Below, piece by piece: positions 28,013 through 37,729 of a stretch of DNA of 56,435 bases. Source of the DNA: Candidatus Enterococcus wittei (GTDB lineage: Bacteria; Bacillota; Bacilli; Lactobacillales; Enterococcaceae); assembly GCF_002140175.1 (NCBI RefSeq), contig NZ_NGMO01000005.1:114492-170926 (forward strand), read 5' to 3'. The notes below the pieces were generated by a model. It saw only the letters and a list, made by a program, of their open reading frames with translations, had not been told where the DNA came from and searched no databases. How positions within the stretch are numbered: the stretch's first letter is position 1; each line of letters opens with the position of its first letter. Both the position numbers and the translations under genes were made by a program.

Positions 28013-28861
28013 TCAGAGCGTTCTGACAAGATAGACTTCATCGCAGAAGCCTTTTAAGCCATTATAGACACGTTGAGCTCTTGAATAATGTTGACACAAA
28101 GCAAAGACGGTTGGTCCACTTCCACTCATCAATGCAGCATCAGCTCCATACCTGATCATTCGTTCTTTGATTTGATGAATGATTGGATGACGTTTTCCTG
28201 TCACGTCTTCTAAACTATTCCCCATTTTCTTCAGCATTTCTTGATAATCTTGCTGACGTAAAGCTTCTGCTAATCCTTTGATGTCTTGATGCTGAATTTT
28301 TTCAACATCTATCTCTCTAAAAACAGTTCTTGTGGAGACACTCATTCTTGGTTTTACTAATACGACCCAACAAGGAGGCATAGCCGGAAGAACTTGGACG
28401 ATCTCCCCTTTGCCACCAATATAGGCTGTATGCCCATACACACAATAAGGGACATCCGTACCTACCTCTAAGCCAATTTCTGCTAGTTCCTCTAAGGTAC
28501 ATCCTAGATTCCATAACCGATTGATCCCTCTTAGCGCCGCAGCACAATCGGTACTGCCACCGCCTAGTCCAGCGGCAACGGGAATATTTTTTTTCACGAA
28601 GATTTTAACGCCTTTATTAATTTGGTATTTATTTTTTAACAACGCAACTGCTTGGTATACATTATTTCGCTGATCCACCGGTAAAAATGCTTTATTCGTT
28701 TCCACGACAATCTTATCTTCCGGTAGCTCTTCAAAGAACAAGTGATCAGCTAAATCTACACTTGACATCACCATTTCCAACTCATGATACCCATCTGGTC
28801 GTTTGTATAACACATCCAACCCTAAGTTTATCTTTGCCGGCGCTTTTTCAATCAATTCCAT
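28013..28861 (-). CDS. ispE: 4-diphosphocytidyl-2-C-methyl-D-erythritol kinase
   Basis: This 282-residue GHMP kinase phosphorylates CDP-methylerythritol in the MEP isoprenoid pathway. Motifs are EKAPAKINLGLDVLYKRPDG, PVAAGLGGGSTDCAAALR (ATP loop) and LMSGSGPTVFA. I prefer ATG 28861, where homologues begin; ATG 28873 is also open and neither has a strong ribosome site. Enterococci mainly use the mevalonate route. IspE-like proteins are nevertheless common in them, and whether this one serves a full MEP pathway cannot be judged from this window. Confidence 0.9.
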   Translation of the reverse strand: MELIEKAPAKINLGLDVLYKRPDGYHELEMVMSSVDLADHLFFEELPEDKIVVETNKAFLPVDQRNNVYQAVALLKNKYQINKGVKIFVKKNIPVAAGLGGGSTDCAAALRGINRLWNLGCTLEELAEIGLEVGTDVPYCVYGHTAYIGGKGEIVQVLPAMPPCWVVLVKPRMSVSTRTVFREIDVEKIQHQDIKGLAEALRQQDYQEMLKKMGNSLEDVTGKRHPIIHQIKERMIRYGADAALMSGSGPTVFALCQHYSRAQRVYNGLKGFCDEVYLVRTL

Positions 28862-28972
28862 CCTCTCACCCATTCGAAAAATCTAAGTCGAAAGTATTCT
28901 ATCATAGGGAAAAATAAAAGTATACCTTCTATTAGACCAATCAATCCTTTCAGGCAGAATTTGTAGCCAGTT

Positions 28973-31549
28973 TTATAGCTCTGTCAAAACTTCTTCTACC
29001 AAACTTGTATTTTTCCCCTTACCATTTCCAATTAATAAAAACAACTGTAGCGTGGCTAATGTAAAACTGCTCCCATTCATATAAGCAAAATAACGCCCTT
29101 CCCAATGTGTCACATACCTTTGTTTTTCTTTGTATGCTGATTGAAACGAATAAAAGAAATTCCCATAATTATAAATGACCCGCATCACTTTTTCTTGCAA
29201 AAATGAAAAATCAGCTTCACCTACATTTGCAAGGGGGGCTAAGCCAAGATTTGCTTCAAGATAACCTTTATTTTGATAGACTATTAATAAATGTGTTAAC
29301 AAATAATCCGCCAGAATTGCTGGTTGATCTGGCAAGTAACGGAGCAAATCATAACCAACTTGTGTCTTTGTCATGGGCTTTTCAGTAATGAAACCGACAA
29401 TTTTCTGGTCCTTTCTTACAATCCCTATTCCACTTGACTGAAGGTATTTTTGATCAAAGTAACCGACAGAAAAATGCTTCTCACGCGCACCATCCAGCCA
29501 ACTTTTTGACACTTCTTGGACAGATGTCAATAATTCTTGTGGAAGTGATTCATACCAAGTAAAATGATACCCTTCCTTCGAAAGCCGTTGAAACTCTAAC
29601 TGTTGGTTTGTTCGAGACAAATCTTCTGTAGAAAAATCAGCAATGCCAGCTTCTCCTACTTTCGTAAAATGAAAGCCTAATTCATGAAGCATCACAACGT
29701 ACTTTTCTGATACTTTGTAGAAAGCCAGTTGATAACCTAAAGAATCGGCTTTTTTTAAAAAAGCATTGGTAGCCGCACGCATCATTGCCGGATCACCAAT
29801 TGGATCTCCTAGAACAAAGCATTTATTGGCCTTGATTTGATAACCGAAGACTACTCGATCTTCATGATTCTCTTGATAATAGAAATAACTATACCCTGGT
29901 AATCGTAGGTAATGACTGGCCGCCGTCCCCCCATAGTTCTTTAATAGACGTTCGAACCGTTCGCTATCAAAACCTACACCTAGTTTTTCCTCAGGAGTAA
30001 GATATTGATAAAGTGCAACTAAGGATAACAAAGAAATCCCTAACCCAATCAAGCCGGAAAACCAAACTGCATCAGAGGGAAAAAGAATAAATCGATTGGC
30101 AGTGAGATTGCCAACTAAAAAACTTCCTCTATTGTAGCCCGCAATGGCATAAATAATAAATAAAAAGCCAAAGAGTGTCGCATCAAAAAGCATTGCACCC
30201 CAAGAATAAACAAATCTCTTCCGATAGAACTCTTTTCGTGCTAGCCACACCGAAAGTAAAATCACTAAATAAACCAAAATCAATTCCCAAGATAACGTAC
30301 GCATCACCGTATTAATGATACCAAAAGCTAGTAACAAGAGAGTAGGAATAAAGGCTTTTTTCACTTTCATAGCAAGAGCTCTTGCTAAACCAAGCAATAA
30401 AAAGCCTACTAATAGGTTTAATGTTTGATCTAAAAAGTTGAAAGAAAAGGGCAATAAAAACTGAAACAAACGACTGACTGTTGATAAATTCGTGATAGTC
30501 GAAAGCAAGATCATCATGATGCCAGCAAAATAAACAGCACAGACTAAAACCTGATGAGCGATTTTTTGAAAAAACAAACGAGGGATATTATCTAACAAAC
30601 GATTGATTCTCACACCCGTATGTGTCAAAAATAAAAGAACGCCTGAAATAAATGGCAACACATAATAAAAGAGACGATAATAAAGCAACCAGACAAGCGC
30701 TAGATCTTGCCGAACTCCTAATTGGCTCATCCCTAAAATCATCAACACATCGAATGTGCCCATACCACCTGGAACCATCGTTAACATGCCGATAAGCGTG
30801 GCAATGATAAACATAGGATAAAGAGAAAGCGAGGAAATATCAATGGCCATCAATCGTCCAATAAATAAGAAGACAAATAAAGCACCTGTCCATTGGCCAA
30901 AAGAGGCTACAAATAAGCCGATAAGCCCTTTTGGATAAAACTCTGCAAAGATCGTTTTTCGTTTTAAATAAGCGAATAAAAAAATAAATGGTGCTAAAAA
31001 ACTCCCGCAAAAAAGCCAGATCCAATAACTGCGGAATATACTCTCAGACTGAAGGAAAAATACATCAATAAAAGTAACGAGTGCCCACACGGAGAGACCT
31101 GTCAGCATAAATAAAGCAACTTTTGAAACCGTAGCCAACACCATTTTCCGGTTTGTCTTTTTGCCATAAAAACTGGCACGCAAACTCGCGCCAACTATCC
31201 CTCCAAAACCTGCTAAGTTGTTGATGGTATTAGTGATCCAAGCAGATAAAAAAAAATCTTTCCGATCCATTTTAGGTGTTCCTTGTTTTTCTAATACTTG
31301 AACAGTCACCCAATCGTAAAGCAACATCGGCAATACACCCACCAATCCTGCCAAGATCATCCATGCGATCGTCACTTGACTTTGTTGGTTCATTGTCTGC
31401 CAAACATCTTGCCAACTCATTCCATGCAGAATATTAGCCACCTGGTTGACTACAAATACGAGAACTGAACCAAAGAAGATTAATTTCAAGATCAGCTGAT
31501 GGGCTTTCATCCACTGAAAAAGCAAATGTACTTTATTTTTCACCTGCAT
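28973..31549 (-). CDS. mprF: Phosphatidylglycerol lysyltransferase/flippase MprF
   Basis: This 858-residue membrane protein has an N-terminal flippase and synthase half with about 13-14 membrane segments (1-515). A C-terminal cytoplasmic GNAT-like DUF2156 domain (about 525-850) transfers lysine (or another amino acid) from tRNA to phosphatidylglycerol. Seen are FGGIVGASLRA and PGGMGTFDVLM in the flippase and FGYQIKANKCFVLGDPIG in the transferase. Aminoacylated lipid lowers surface negative charge and resists cationic peptides. It is monocistronic, between ispE and proC, and is read leftward. Length and domain order are normal. Confidence 0.95.
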   Translation of the reverse strand: MQVKNKVHLLFQWMKAHQLILKLIFFGSVLVFVVNQVANILHGMSWQDVWQTMNQQSQVTIAWMILAGLVGVLPMLLYDWVTVQVLEKQGTPKMDRKDFFLSAWITNTINNLAGFGGIVGASLRASFYGKKTNRKMVLATVSKVALFMLTGLSVWALVTFIDVFFLQSESIFRSYWIWLFCGSFLAPFIFLFAYLKRKTIFAEFYPKGLIGLFVASFGQWTGALFVFLFIGRLMAIDISSLSLYPMFIIATLIGMLTMVPGGMGTFDVLMILGMSQLGVRQDLALVWLLYYRLFYYVLPFISGVLLFLTHTGVRINRLLDNIPRLFFQKIAHQVLVCAVYFAGIMMILLSTITNLSTVSRLFQFLLPFSFNFLDQTLNLLVGFLLLGLARALAMKVKKAFIPTLLLLAFGIINTVMRTLSWELILVYLVILLSVWLARKEFYRKRFVYSWGAMLFDATLFGFLFIIYAIAGYNRGSFLVGNLTANRFILFPSDAVWFSGLIGLGISLLSLVALYQYLTPEEKLGVGFDSERFERLLKNYGGTAASHYLRLPGYSYFYYQENHEDRVVFGYQIKANKCFVLGDPIGDPAMMRAATNAFLKKADSLGYQLAFYKVSEKYVVMLHELGFHFTKVGEAGIADFSTEDLSRTNQQLEFQRLSKEGYHFTWYESLPQELLTSVQEVSKSWLDGAREKHFSVGYFDQKYLQSSGIGIVRKDQKIVGFITEKPMTKTQVGYDLLRYLPDQPAILADYLLTHLLIVYQNKGYLEANLGLAPLANVGEADFSFLQEKVMRVIYNYGNFFYSFQSAYKEKQRYVTHWEGRYFAYMNGSSFTLATLQLFLLIGNGKGKNTSLVEEVLTEL

Positions 31550-31770
31550 CCTTCCTCACTTGTATACTTTCATACATCTATTTTAATGTTATCTTATTTA
31601 TTTCTTTTTTTCCACTTTTGACCTCTTTTCTCTATAAGTAATTGTTATTCTAGCAACTCCTCTATCCTCTAGTCACCTATCTTACTAAAGCATTCATATT
31701 GTCTTCTTCAGAACAGCTTGCGAATTTCCTAAAAGAAAGCTATGCTAAAACAAAAAAAGGAGCGGATCAC

Positions 31771-32565
31771 ATGAAAATCGGATTTATCGGAACAGGTAAT
31801 ATGGCGCAAGCAATCATTCATGGTTTGCTTGAAAAGCAACTTGTAGCTAAAGAGGAGATTTATGTTTCAAGTGGACACTACGAAAATGCCCGACAATTTG
31901 CAGGAAAAACGGGAGTAAATGCTTGTCAAAATAATCAAGAAGTCGCACAAGAAGCAGATATCATTGTTTTAGCAGTCAAACCAAAAATCATTGAAAAAGT
32001 ATTGATGGAATTACGTGACTATCGTAAACAACAGCTCTTTATTTCAATCGCTGCTGGAAAATCGTTACAAGTCTTAGAAGAAGCTTTGGATTCACAAGCA
32101 GCCATCGTACGTGTGATGCCTAATGTCAATGTGAGTGTAGGCGCAGGGGTTTCTGCGATATGTAAAAACAAAGGAACAACAGAGGAACAATTCAAACAAG
32201 CGATGAAAATATTCGAAGCCATTGGCAGTGTCTATCCACTAGCCGAAGAAGATTTCAGTACCTTCATTGGGTTAGCTGGAAGCTCCCCTGCATTTATTTA
32301 CATGCTGATCGATGCTATGGGACGTGCGGGGGTACTTCATGGATTACCTAAACAAACGGCTACAGAAATTGCTGCAAAAGCAATTCTTGGCTCTTGCGAA
32401 AAATTTCTTGTCAGTGACAAAAATCCTTGGGAACTGGTCGATCAAGTCTCTTCTCCTGGAGGTACGACAGTGGCTGGCGTAGTTGCATTAGAAGAAGCAG
32501 GATTCATTCCAGCAATCATCAAAGGAATCACCACGACCATCGAAAAAGACAAAGAAATGATGTAA
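31771..32565 (+). CDS. proC: Pyrroline-5-carboxylate reductase
   Basis: This 264-residue enzyme makes the last step of proline synthesis, reducing P5C with NAD(P)H. The Rossmann motif IGFIGTGNMAQAI is at the N-terminus, followed by MPNVNVSVGAGVS and the signature DQVSSPGGTTVAGV near the C-terminus. ATG 31771 follows AAAGGAGCGGATCAC; the open frame extends 24 codons further but without a site. It is a single rightward gene between leftward mprF and the leftward secreted-protein cassette. Confidence 0.96.
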   Translation: MKIGFIGTGNMAQAIIHGLLEKQLVAKEEIYVSSGHYENARQFAGKTGVNACQNNQEVAQEADIIVLAVKPKIIEKVLMELRDYRKQQLFISIAAGKSLQVLEEALDSQAAIVRVMPNVNVSVGAGVSAICKNKGTTEEQFKQAMKIFEAIGSVYPLAEEDFSTFIGLAGSSPAFIYMLIDAMGRAGVLHGLPKQTATEIAAKAILGSCEKFLVSDKNPWELVDQVSSPGGTTVAGVVALEEAGFIPAIIKGITTTIEKDKEMM

Positions 32566-32687
32566 ACGAAGAATCGATCCATTGATAGAATGAGGAAAAA
32601 TAAAATTTTAGCCTTTTTAAAACAAAACAAGCTTCTTTTAGCAACTGATCTTACTAAGCCAGCCAGTCATTCAGAAGCTTTCGTAAA

Positions 32688-32739
32688 CAAGTCGAAGAAT
32701 CCGAAAATAGCTGTGCCTGTTCTCGGATTCTTCGGCTTG
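32688..32739. terminator. Bidirectional hairpin between proC and the cassette
   Basis: CAAGTCGAAGAATCCGA pairs with TCGGATTCTTCGGCTTG around an AAAATAG...CTGTTCT core. It lies between convergent proC and the 117-codon membrane gene and could end both transcripts. It is a member of the dispersed hairpin family. The rest of the 307-base gap (32566-32872) is A/T-rich and shows no gene. Confidence 0.75.
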
Positions 32740-32872
32740 CTTGATAAATATAGTTACGTAGTAAAAATTTCTTATCCTATTCTTATAACACATTTCTCTT
32801 AAAATATCTTTCGTATATTACTATTTTTTTACATTTCAATGTTACTTGCTTATATTGAACATTTGCTAATAG

Positions 32873-33226
32873 TTATTTCTTGTTTCTATGTGAAGTAAAA
32901 GTTATTCCACATAAAATTAGCATTCCTACAAATATCAATATAGTATATAAAATAAGTGTGATCTCAAATCTTTCAATCCCCAATAAGCTTAATATTTTAG
33001 GTGGTAAGTAGAAACACAAAAATAGAAGAACCACATATTGGATTTTTCTTATCATAGTTTCATTCTTAAATGGTTTAATGGATAGAAAGGGTACTCCAAA
33101 AACATAACCTAAACCACTTGTTGGTATTAGTATCGATTTATTTCCCTTCAATAAAAACTCCACAAAACCTATGAAGGCTAATACAAGTAAAACTGTAACT
33201 AGTAATTTAATGATATATTTCTTCAT
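32873..33226 (-). CDS. Small membrane protein, cassette partner (possible immunity protein)
   Basis: I do not recognise this 117-residue protein. It has about three membrane segments (roughly 5-25, 62-84 and 88-108), a Lys-rich start and a basic tail (HRNKK). It begins eight bases after the secreted-protein gene on the same strand. No clear ribosome site of its own is seen (CTAATCTT precedes the ATG), so coupling is likely. A small multi-pass protein next to a large secreted protein suggests an immunity or export partner, but this is inference from layout only. Confidence 0.65.
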   Translation of the reverse strand: MKKYIIKLLVTVLLVLAFIGFVEFLLKGNKSILIPTSGLGYVFGVPFLSIKPFKNETMIRKIQYVVLLFLCFYLPPKILSLLGIERFEITLILYTILIFVGMLILCGITFTSHRNKK

Positions 33227-33234
33227 AAGATTAG

Positions 33235-33975
33235 TTACATCGTTCTATGCTGAGTTCCATAATATACCGTCCATGAGTCATTCCATACTTCTCGAACATA
33301 TAATCCAATCCAACCATTACCACTAGTATCTAAAGCTGAGGCAATTGCTGCTCCACTAGGTAAACCATATGCTCCCATATACTCAAGTAAAAAATCTGCT
33401 GCAGCTGTTCCAATACCAAATACACCAGCTGTAAAAGTAATCAACGCCGCAATTCCTATATTTACTAGCGACGCAAATACATTTTTCCCTACAGCTAAAT
33501 TCGTATAACTCCATGAGGTATATTTTAGCCTTAGTAGATTGTTCGATAGATCATCTAACCCATTTTCTTCACTATTTTCCACTATCAAAGGATATTTTTC
33601 AGTTATTTGTCTATATTCCCCATCATTATTTTTTTCTTTTTTCTCAACAATCACCTCATTGACTGTTCTTGTTACAGCCAGTGTTTCTAATGTTTGTAAA
33701 TTTGTAATCTCTGCGGCCAATACATTATTATTTTTATCTAGCAACTGAACAATCTGCTCGTTGTTTTCAACGAATTGATTAATCTTAGCAGTATTCCTAT
33801 AATTGATGACCGCATCATTAAATAAATCAGTCTGATAAGATTTAGCCCCCGTCGTTGTTCTTTCATGATCCTCCGAGGCAAATACTGACTCACTTACTCC
33901 CAAAACCGAGAATATCATAACACTAGCTAACATACCTATTGTGACAAATAAAGTAATAATTTTAGATTTAATCAT
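33235..33975 (-). CDS. Secreted protein of unknown function (candidate large bacteriocin-like)
   Basis: This 246-residue protein has a clear signal peptide with a VFA-S cleavage site after residue 33. A charged middle follows (about 34-150), then a hydrophobic, Gly/Ala-rich stretch (about 164-212) and a Trp/Tyr-rich tail (GWIGLYVREVWNDSWTVYYG). The ATG follows GGAGGAGAAAAAA. A 12-bp palindromic operator lies about 30 bases upstream. The hydrophobic C-terminal region in an exported protein and the partner membrane gene resemble large unmodified bacteriocins with immunity proteins, but I see no recognised domain. Other possibilities are a surface adhesin-like or stress-secreted protein. It is A/T-rich and lies beside an IS. 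Confidence 0.7.
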   Translation of the reverse strand: MIKSKIITLFVTIGMLASVMIFSVLGVSESVFASEDHERTTTGAKSYQTDLFNDAVINYRNTAKINQFVENNEQIVQLLDKNNNVLAAEITNLQTLETLAVTRTVNEVIVEKKEKNNDGEYRQITEKYPLIVENSEENGLDDLSNNLLRLKYTSWSYTNLAVGKNVFASLVNIGIAALITFTAGVFGIGTAAADFLLEYMGAYGLPSGAAIASALDTSGNGWIGLYVREVWNDSWTVYYGTQHRTM

Positions 33976-34001
33976 TTTTTTCTCCTCCTATAAATTCTAT
34001 T

Positions 34002-34013
34002 GAGAGCGCTCTC
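34002..34013. promoter_or_regulatory. 12-bp palindromic operator (cre/LacI-family-like)
   Basis: GAGAGCGCTCTC is a perfect palindrome with the central CG of LacI-family sites. In context TGAGAGCGCTCTCT differs from the catabolite response element consensus at two positions. It lies between a TTTAATATT -10-like box and the ribosome site of the secreted-protein gene, a position suited to repression by CcpA or another LacI-type regulator. Confidence 0.6.
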
Positions 34014-34338
34014 TTAATATTAAACCACACCTATTAGCTACTATGTTTAATAATTTACGTTTTTTTATTATTGATATTTCAAACATGATAACATACTGTT
34101 AAAATACCTATTGCTTACTTATTTACATTGACAAAATAACTAAAACATCGTTATTTTACAATTAAATAATAACAATAATATATAAAATCCCTCAGAAAAT
34201 CACATAAAAAAAGGCTCTATACTTTTTGATGTTGGTGGATTCCACTGACATCTTTTTTATTGAGAAAAAAAGATAGAAAAGACACCTTGAAATCCTTTAG
34301 AATTGATTTGGCGAAACCATTCATAAGGAGGATTCAAG

Positions 34339-35634
34339 ATGTCTTATACTCAGCTTATCAAAGATACTCTAAATATTCTAGACCTAAATATCCATTTTGA
34401 GGAAAATTGCTTAACGAAAGAAAAGTACAAAGGCCAAATTTGCATGATCTATCGTGGGAGGCTTCGCTATTCACCTGAAAAATGTGTTCATTGCCACTGT
34501 GTCGTCCCCTCTCAGCTTATCCGTTGGGGGACGACAACCGTTCGGTTGTTACTCAATGATGTTTCTGAATACCGAACTTATTTAGAATTGAAGAAACAAC
34601 GCTTTAAATGTAAGTCTTGTCATAAAACCTTTGTTGCCGATACTTCGGTTGCTGAAAAGCACTGTTTTATTAGTCAAAAGGTCCGTTGGTCTGTCGTCAC
34701 TCGTTTAAAGAAGAACACTTCAATGACCGAAATTGCCTACCAAAAAAATATTTCTGTCTCTTCCGTTTATCGAATCATGAAAAAATTTTATCGTCCATTG
34801 AATCCCTTGAAACAAAGCTTACCAAAAACTTTATGTTTCGATGAATTTAAGTCTGTTCGTAGTGTGTCTAGCGCCATGAGCTTCATTATGATGGATGGTG
34901 ACACCCATGAACTACTTGATATTTTAGAAAATCGACGCCTTCCCTATCTAGAACGTTACTTTTTGCGCTTCTCATCAGAAGTTCGAGAGGCGGTTCAATG
35001 GATCGTTATTGATATGTATGCACCTTATGTTTCCTTAGTGAAAAAGCTATTTCCAAACGCGAAACTGATTATTGATCGATTCCATATTGTCCAGCATATT
35101 GGTAGAACATTTCGCAATCAACGAATCAAAGAAACAAATCGGTTGCTTAAACATCCTTCTTCTTCTCAAAAAAGCCTAGGTAGGAAGCTAAAACGTTATT
35201 GGAAACTTTTACAAAAAGAAGAAGGAAAACTAGATTATAACAAACGCACTTGGCGATCCGGTTTTAAAGAGTATTTAACAGAAACCGAAATAGTCGATCG
35301 CCTTCTTAGAGACTGTCCTAGTCTACGCTCTGGTTATCAACTCTATCAAAATCTACTTTATGCAGTTAAAAAGCGGGAAATTGACACGTTTAAAGAATAT
35401 TTAAATGTGGGAAAAACAGACCTTCCTGAAATCTATGATAGAACTTTGAAAACCTTTAAAAAGTTTCTTCCACAAATCGAGAACGCCCTACGTTATGGCT
35501 ACTCAAATGGCCCTTTGGAGTGTTTGAACAATCATATCAAGGTATTAAAACGAAATGCCTATGGGTTCCGAAGCTTTTACAACTTTAAATTACGAATCAT
35601 GATTCGGCATGGGAAAGCATTACTCATAAAATAA
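34339..35634 (+). CDS. ISL3-family transposase
   Basis: This 431-residue transposase has an N-terminal zinc-ribbon (CVHCHC...CKSCH, about 50-100), a helix-turn-helix (MTEIAYQKNISVSSVYRIMKKF, about 135-160) and a DDE catalytic domain. Catalytic acids likely lie in CFDEFKSV, VIDMYAPY or IIDRFHIVQH, and NGPLECLNNHIK. The frame is complete with AAGGAGGATTCAAG before the ATG. It is preceded by an IS-borne hairpin that could block outside transcription. The decayed copy at 19583 is a different ISL3 subtype (MNNSIKKTL start). Confidence 0.95.
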   Translation: MSYTQLIKDTLNILDLNIHFEENCLTKEKYKGQICMIYRGRLRYSPEKCVHCHCVVPSQLIRWGTTTVRLLLNDVSEYRTYLELKKQRFKCKSCHKTFVADTSVAEKHCFISQKVRWSVVTRLKKNTSMTEIAYQKNISVSSVYRIMKKFYRPLNPLKQSLPKTLCFDEFKSVRSVSSAMSFIMMDGDTHELLDILENRRLPYLERYFLRFSSEVREAVQWIVIDMYAPYVSLVKKLFPNAKLIIDRFHIVQHIGRTFRNQRIKETNRLLKHPSSSQKSLGRKLKRYWKLLQKEEGKLDYNKRTWRSGFKEYLTETEIVDRLLRDCPSLRSGYQLYQNLLYAVKKREIDTFKEYLNVGKTDLPEIYDRTLKTFKKFLPQIENALRYGYSNGPLECLNNHIKVLKRNAYGFRSFYNFKLRIMIRHGKALLIK

Positions 35635-35640
35635 AAAAAG

Positions 35641-35670
35641 GAACAGAAAGAAAAATAGTTCTTTCTGTTC
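35641..35670 (+). terminator. Transposase terminator hairpin
   Basis: GAACAGAAAGA pairs perfectly with TCTTTCTGTTC, six bases after the transposase stop. The U-tract is poor, so it may act as an mRNA stabiliser as well. Confidence 0.6.
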
Positions 35671-35719
35671 ACCAATCATTCTAGGATTTCTCTTCACCAA
35701 CATCGTTTGACAAAGAGCC

Positions 35720-35764
35720 TAAAAAAATAGTATAAAATGACGAACAATCGCCATTTTATACTAT
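35720..35764 (-). terminator. rny terminator whose U-tract is the IS target site
   Basis: ATAGTATAAAATG pairs with CATTTTATACTAT (35727-35764), followed on the minus strand by TTTTTTTA. That U-tract is exactly the right-hand 8-bp duplication of the ISL3 element. The terminator therefore still looks intact after insertion. Confidence 0.85.
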
Positions 35765-35830
35765 TTTCTCATTTATACTTTTAATTTTTGTTATACGTGG
35801 CTTGAAATTTTTTCAAATCACTCAGTTACT

Positions 35831-37387
35831 TTATTTCGCGTAGTCCGTTGCTCGGGTTTCTCGGATCACGATCACTTTGATATGACCTGGATAATCAAGT
35901 TCGTCTTCAATACGCTTACGAATATCGCGGACTAAACGAACAGCATCCAAATCAGAAATTTCTTCTGGTTTCACCATTACCCGTACTTCACGTCCGGCTT
36001 GAACCGCAAAACTTGATTCTACACCAGCAAAGCTATTGGAGATTGTTTCTAAGCTTCGTAAACGACGGATATAGTTTTCCAGTGATTCACTTCTTGCACC
36101 TGGGCGAGCAGCTGACAAAGCATCTGCTGCCGCAACTAGGACAGAAATAACTGAGGTTGCTTCGACATCTCCATGATGCGAAGCGATTGCGTTGATCACC
36201 ACTGGATTTTCTTTATATTTCATCGCTAATTCGGCGCCGATCTCAACATGTGACCCTTCGATTTCATGATCTAATGCTTTACCAATATCATGTAGTAATC
36301 CTGCACGTTTTGCTAACTGGATATCTTCGCCTAATTCTGCAGCTAAGATTCCTGATAGTTTAGCAACTTCTACTGAATGCTTCAATACATTTTGACCATA
36401 ACTGGTTCTAAAATGCAAGCGACCCATGATTTTGATCAAATCAGGATGAAGTGTATGTGCTCCTACTTCAAAGGCAGCTTCTTCTCCATATTCACGAATG
36501 CGTTCATCCATTTCTTTACGAGATTTTTCGACCATTTCTTCGATACGAGCTGGATGGATTCGTCCATCTTGAATCAATTTCTCTAAAGTCATACGGGCAA
36601 TTTCTCTACGGATTGGATCGAATCCTGAAAGTACGACTGCTTCAGGAGTATCATCAATGATCAAATCAATTCCTGTTAAGGTTTCAAGTGTTCGGATATT
36701 ACGTCCTTCACGCCCGATGATGCGCCCTTTCATCTCATCATTTGGTAATGTGACTACTGAGACAGTTGTTTCTGAAACTTGATCAGCAGCACAACGTTGA
36801 ATCGCTAATGATAGTAGATTCTTCGCTTTGCGATCTGCTTCTTCTTTCGCACGTTGCTCTGATTCTTTAACCATCAAGGTTAATTCATGATTCAACTCTT
36901 CTTCAGTTGATTTCATGATGACATCTTTTGCATCTTCTTTTGATAATCCAGCAATTTTTTCTAATTCTTTTTGTTGATCTTCAATCAATTTTTCAACGTC
37001 TTTTTCTCGCTCTTCAATTAATTGCTGTTTTGAACTAAGTGCTGCTTCTTTACTTTCAAGTGAGTTTTCTCGTTTTTCCAACGAATCGTCTTTACGATCT
37101 AGCGTTTGTTCTCGTTGAATCAATCGATTTTCTTGAGATTTTAATTCTAGTTTACTTTCTCTCAGCTCACTTTCAACTTCAGAACGATATTTCTGATTTT
37201 CTTCCTTAGCTTCCAACAATGCTTCTTTTTTTAGAGTTTCTGCTTCTTTCTTTGCACTGTCAAGAATACCAGCAGCTGATGTTTTAGCTCCGGCAATTTC
37301 TTTTTCATGACGTGATTTTGCAATCATAAACCCTAAACCAAGACCGACAATTAAACCGATGATAGCGAGGAGAATGTTGAGTCCCAT
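35831..37387 (-). CDS. rny: Ribonuclease Y
   Basis: This 518-residue membrane-anchored endoribonuclease initiates mRNA decay. An N-terminal membrane helix (about 4-22) leads to a long charged coiled coil (about 30-200). A KH domain follows ([25 protein letters not shown]), then an HD domain with metal ligands in [17 protein letters not shown] 37387 follows GGAGGTGGATTTT; the longer frame upstream has no such site. Its terminator lies against the ISL3 element. It is upstream of no obvious partner, and recA is the next gene on the same strand. Confidence 0.96.
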   Translation of the reverse strand: MGLNILLAIIGLIVGLGLGFMIAKSRHEKEIAGAKTSAAGILDSAKKEAETLKKEALLEAKEENQKYRSEVESELRESKLELKSQENRLIQREQTLDRKDDSLEKRENSLESKEAALSSKQQLIEEREKDVEKLIEDQQKELEKIAGLSKEDAKDVIMKSTEEELNHELTLMVKESEQRAKEEADRKAKNLLSLAIQRCAADQVSETTVSVVTLPNDEMKGRIIGREGRNIRTLETLTGIDLIIDDTPEAVVLSGFDPIRREIARMTLEKLIQDGRIHPARIEEMVEKSRKEMDERIREYGEEAAFEVGAHTLHPDLIKIMGRLHFRTSYGQNVLKHSVEVAKLSGILAAELGEDIQLAKRAGLLHDIGKALDHEIEGSHVEIGAELAMKYKENPVVINAIASHHGDVEATSVISVLVAAADALSAARPGARSESLENYIRRLRSLETISNSFAGVESSFAVQAGREVRVMVKPEEISDLDAVRLVRDIRKRIEDELDYPGHIKVIVIRETRATDYAK

Positions 37388-37672
37388 AAAATCCACCTCC
37401 ATACTATCTTTTTCATTTTTATCATCTAAATAAATCATATGATAAATTACTCTAAACTTATTAATATGCTACTGCATACGCACACAAAAATGTGCACATG
37501 CTTATTCTAATGTTTGTTTCTAGTAGTGTCAACTTTAAATACGAAAAGAAACGGCTTACCACTTTGTCAATAAACGAACGTTTTATTTTATAAAAACCAT
37601 TGTTAAATAACATCTAATTATTTCCCCATCCCACATTCCCTCTTTCTTAACATGAAAAGAAAAACAAGATAG

Positions 37673-37724
37673 AAAAAAAGAGCAACTTGAGATTCCTGTT
37701 TCCTCTCAATTTACTCTTTTTTTT
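37673..37724 (-). terminator. recA terminator
   Basis: AAAGAGTAAATTGAGA pairs imperfectly with TCTCAAGTTGCTCTTT around a GGAAACAGGAA loop. T-runs flank both sides, so it could act in both directions. It ends the ymfF-to-recA transcript. Confidence 0.85.
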
Positions 37725-37729
37725 GTTTA

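Larger units (their letters stand above)
34213..35719 (+). mobile_element. Complete ISL3-family insertion sequence with 8-bp target duplication
   Basis: The element is 1507 bp. Its ends are GGCTCTATACTTTTTGATGT at the left and, reversed, GGCTCTTTGTCAAACGATGT at the right, an imperfect terminal repeat sharing GGCTCT and GATGTTGGTG. An exact 8-bp direct repeat TAAAAAAA flanks it (34205-34212 and 35720-35727). It carries one transposase gene, an inner left-end hairpin (34228-34252 with a T-run) and a transposase terminator (35641-35670). The intact frame and perfect duplication imply recent insertion. Confidence 0.92.
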
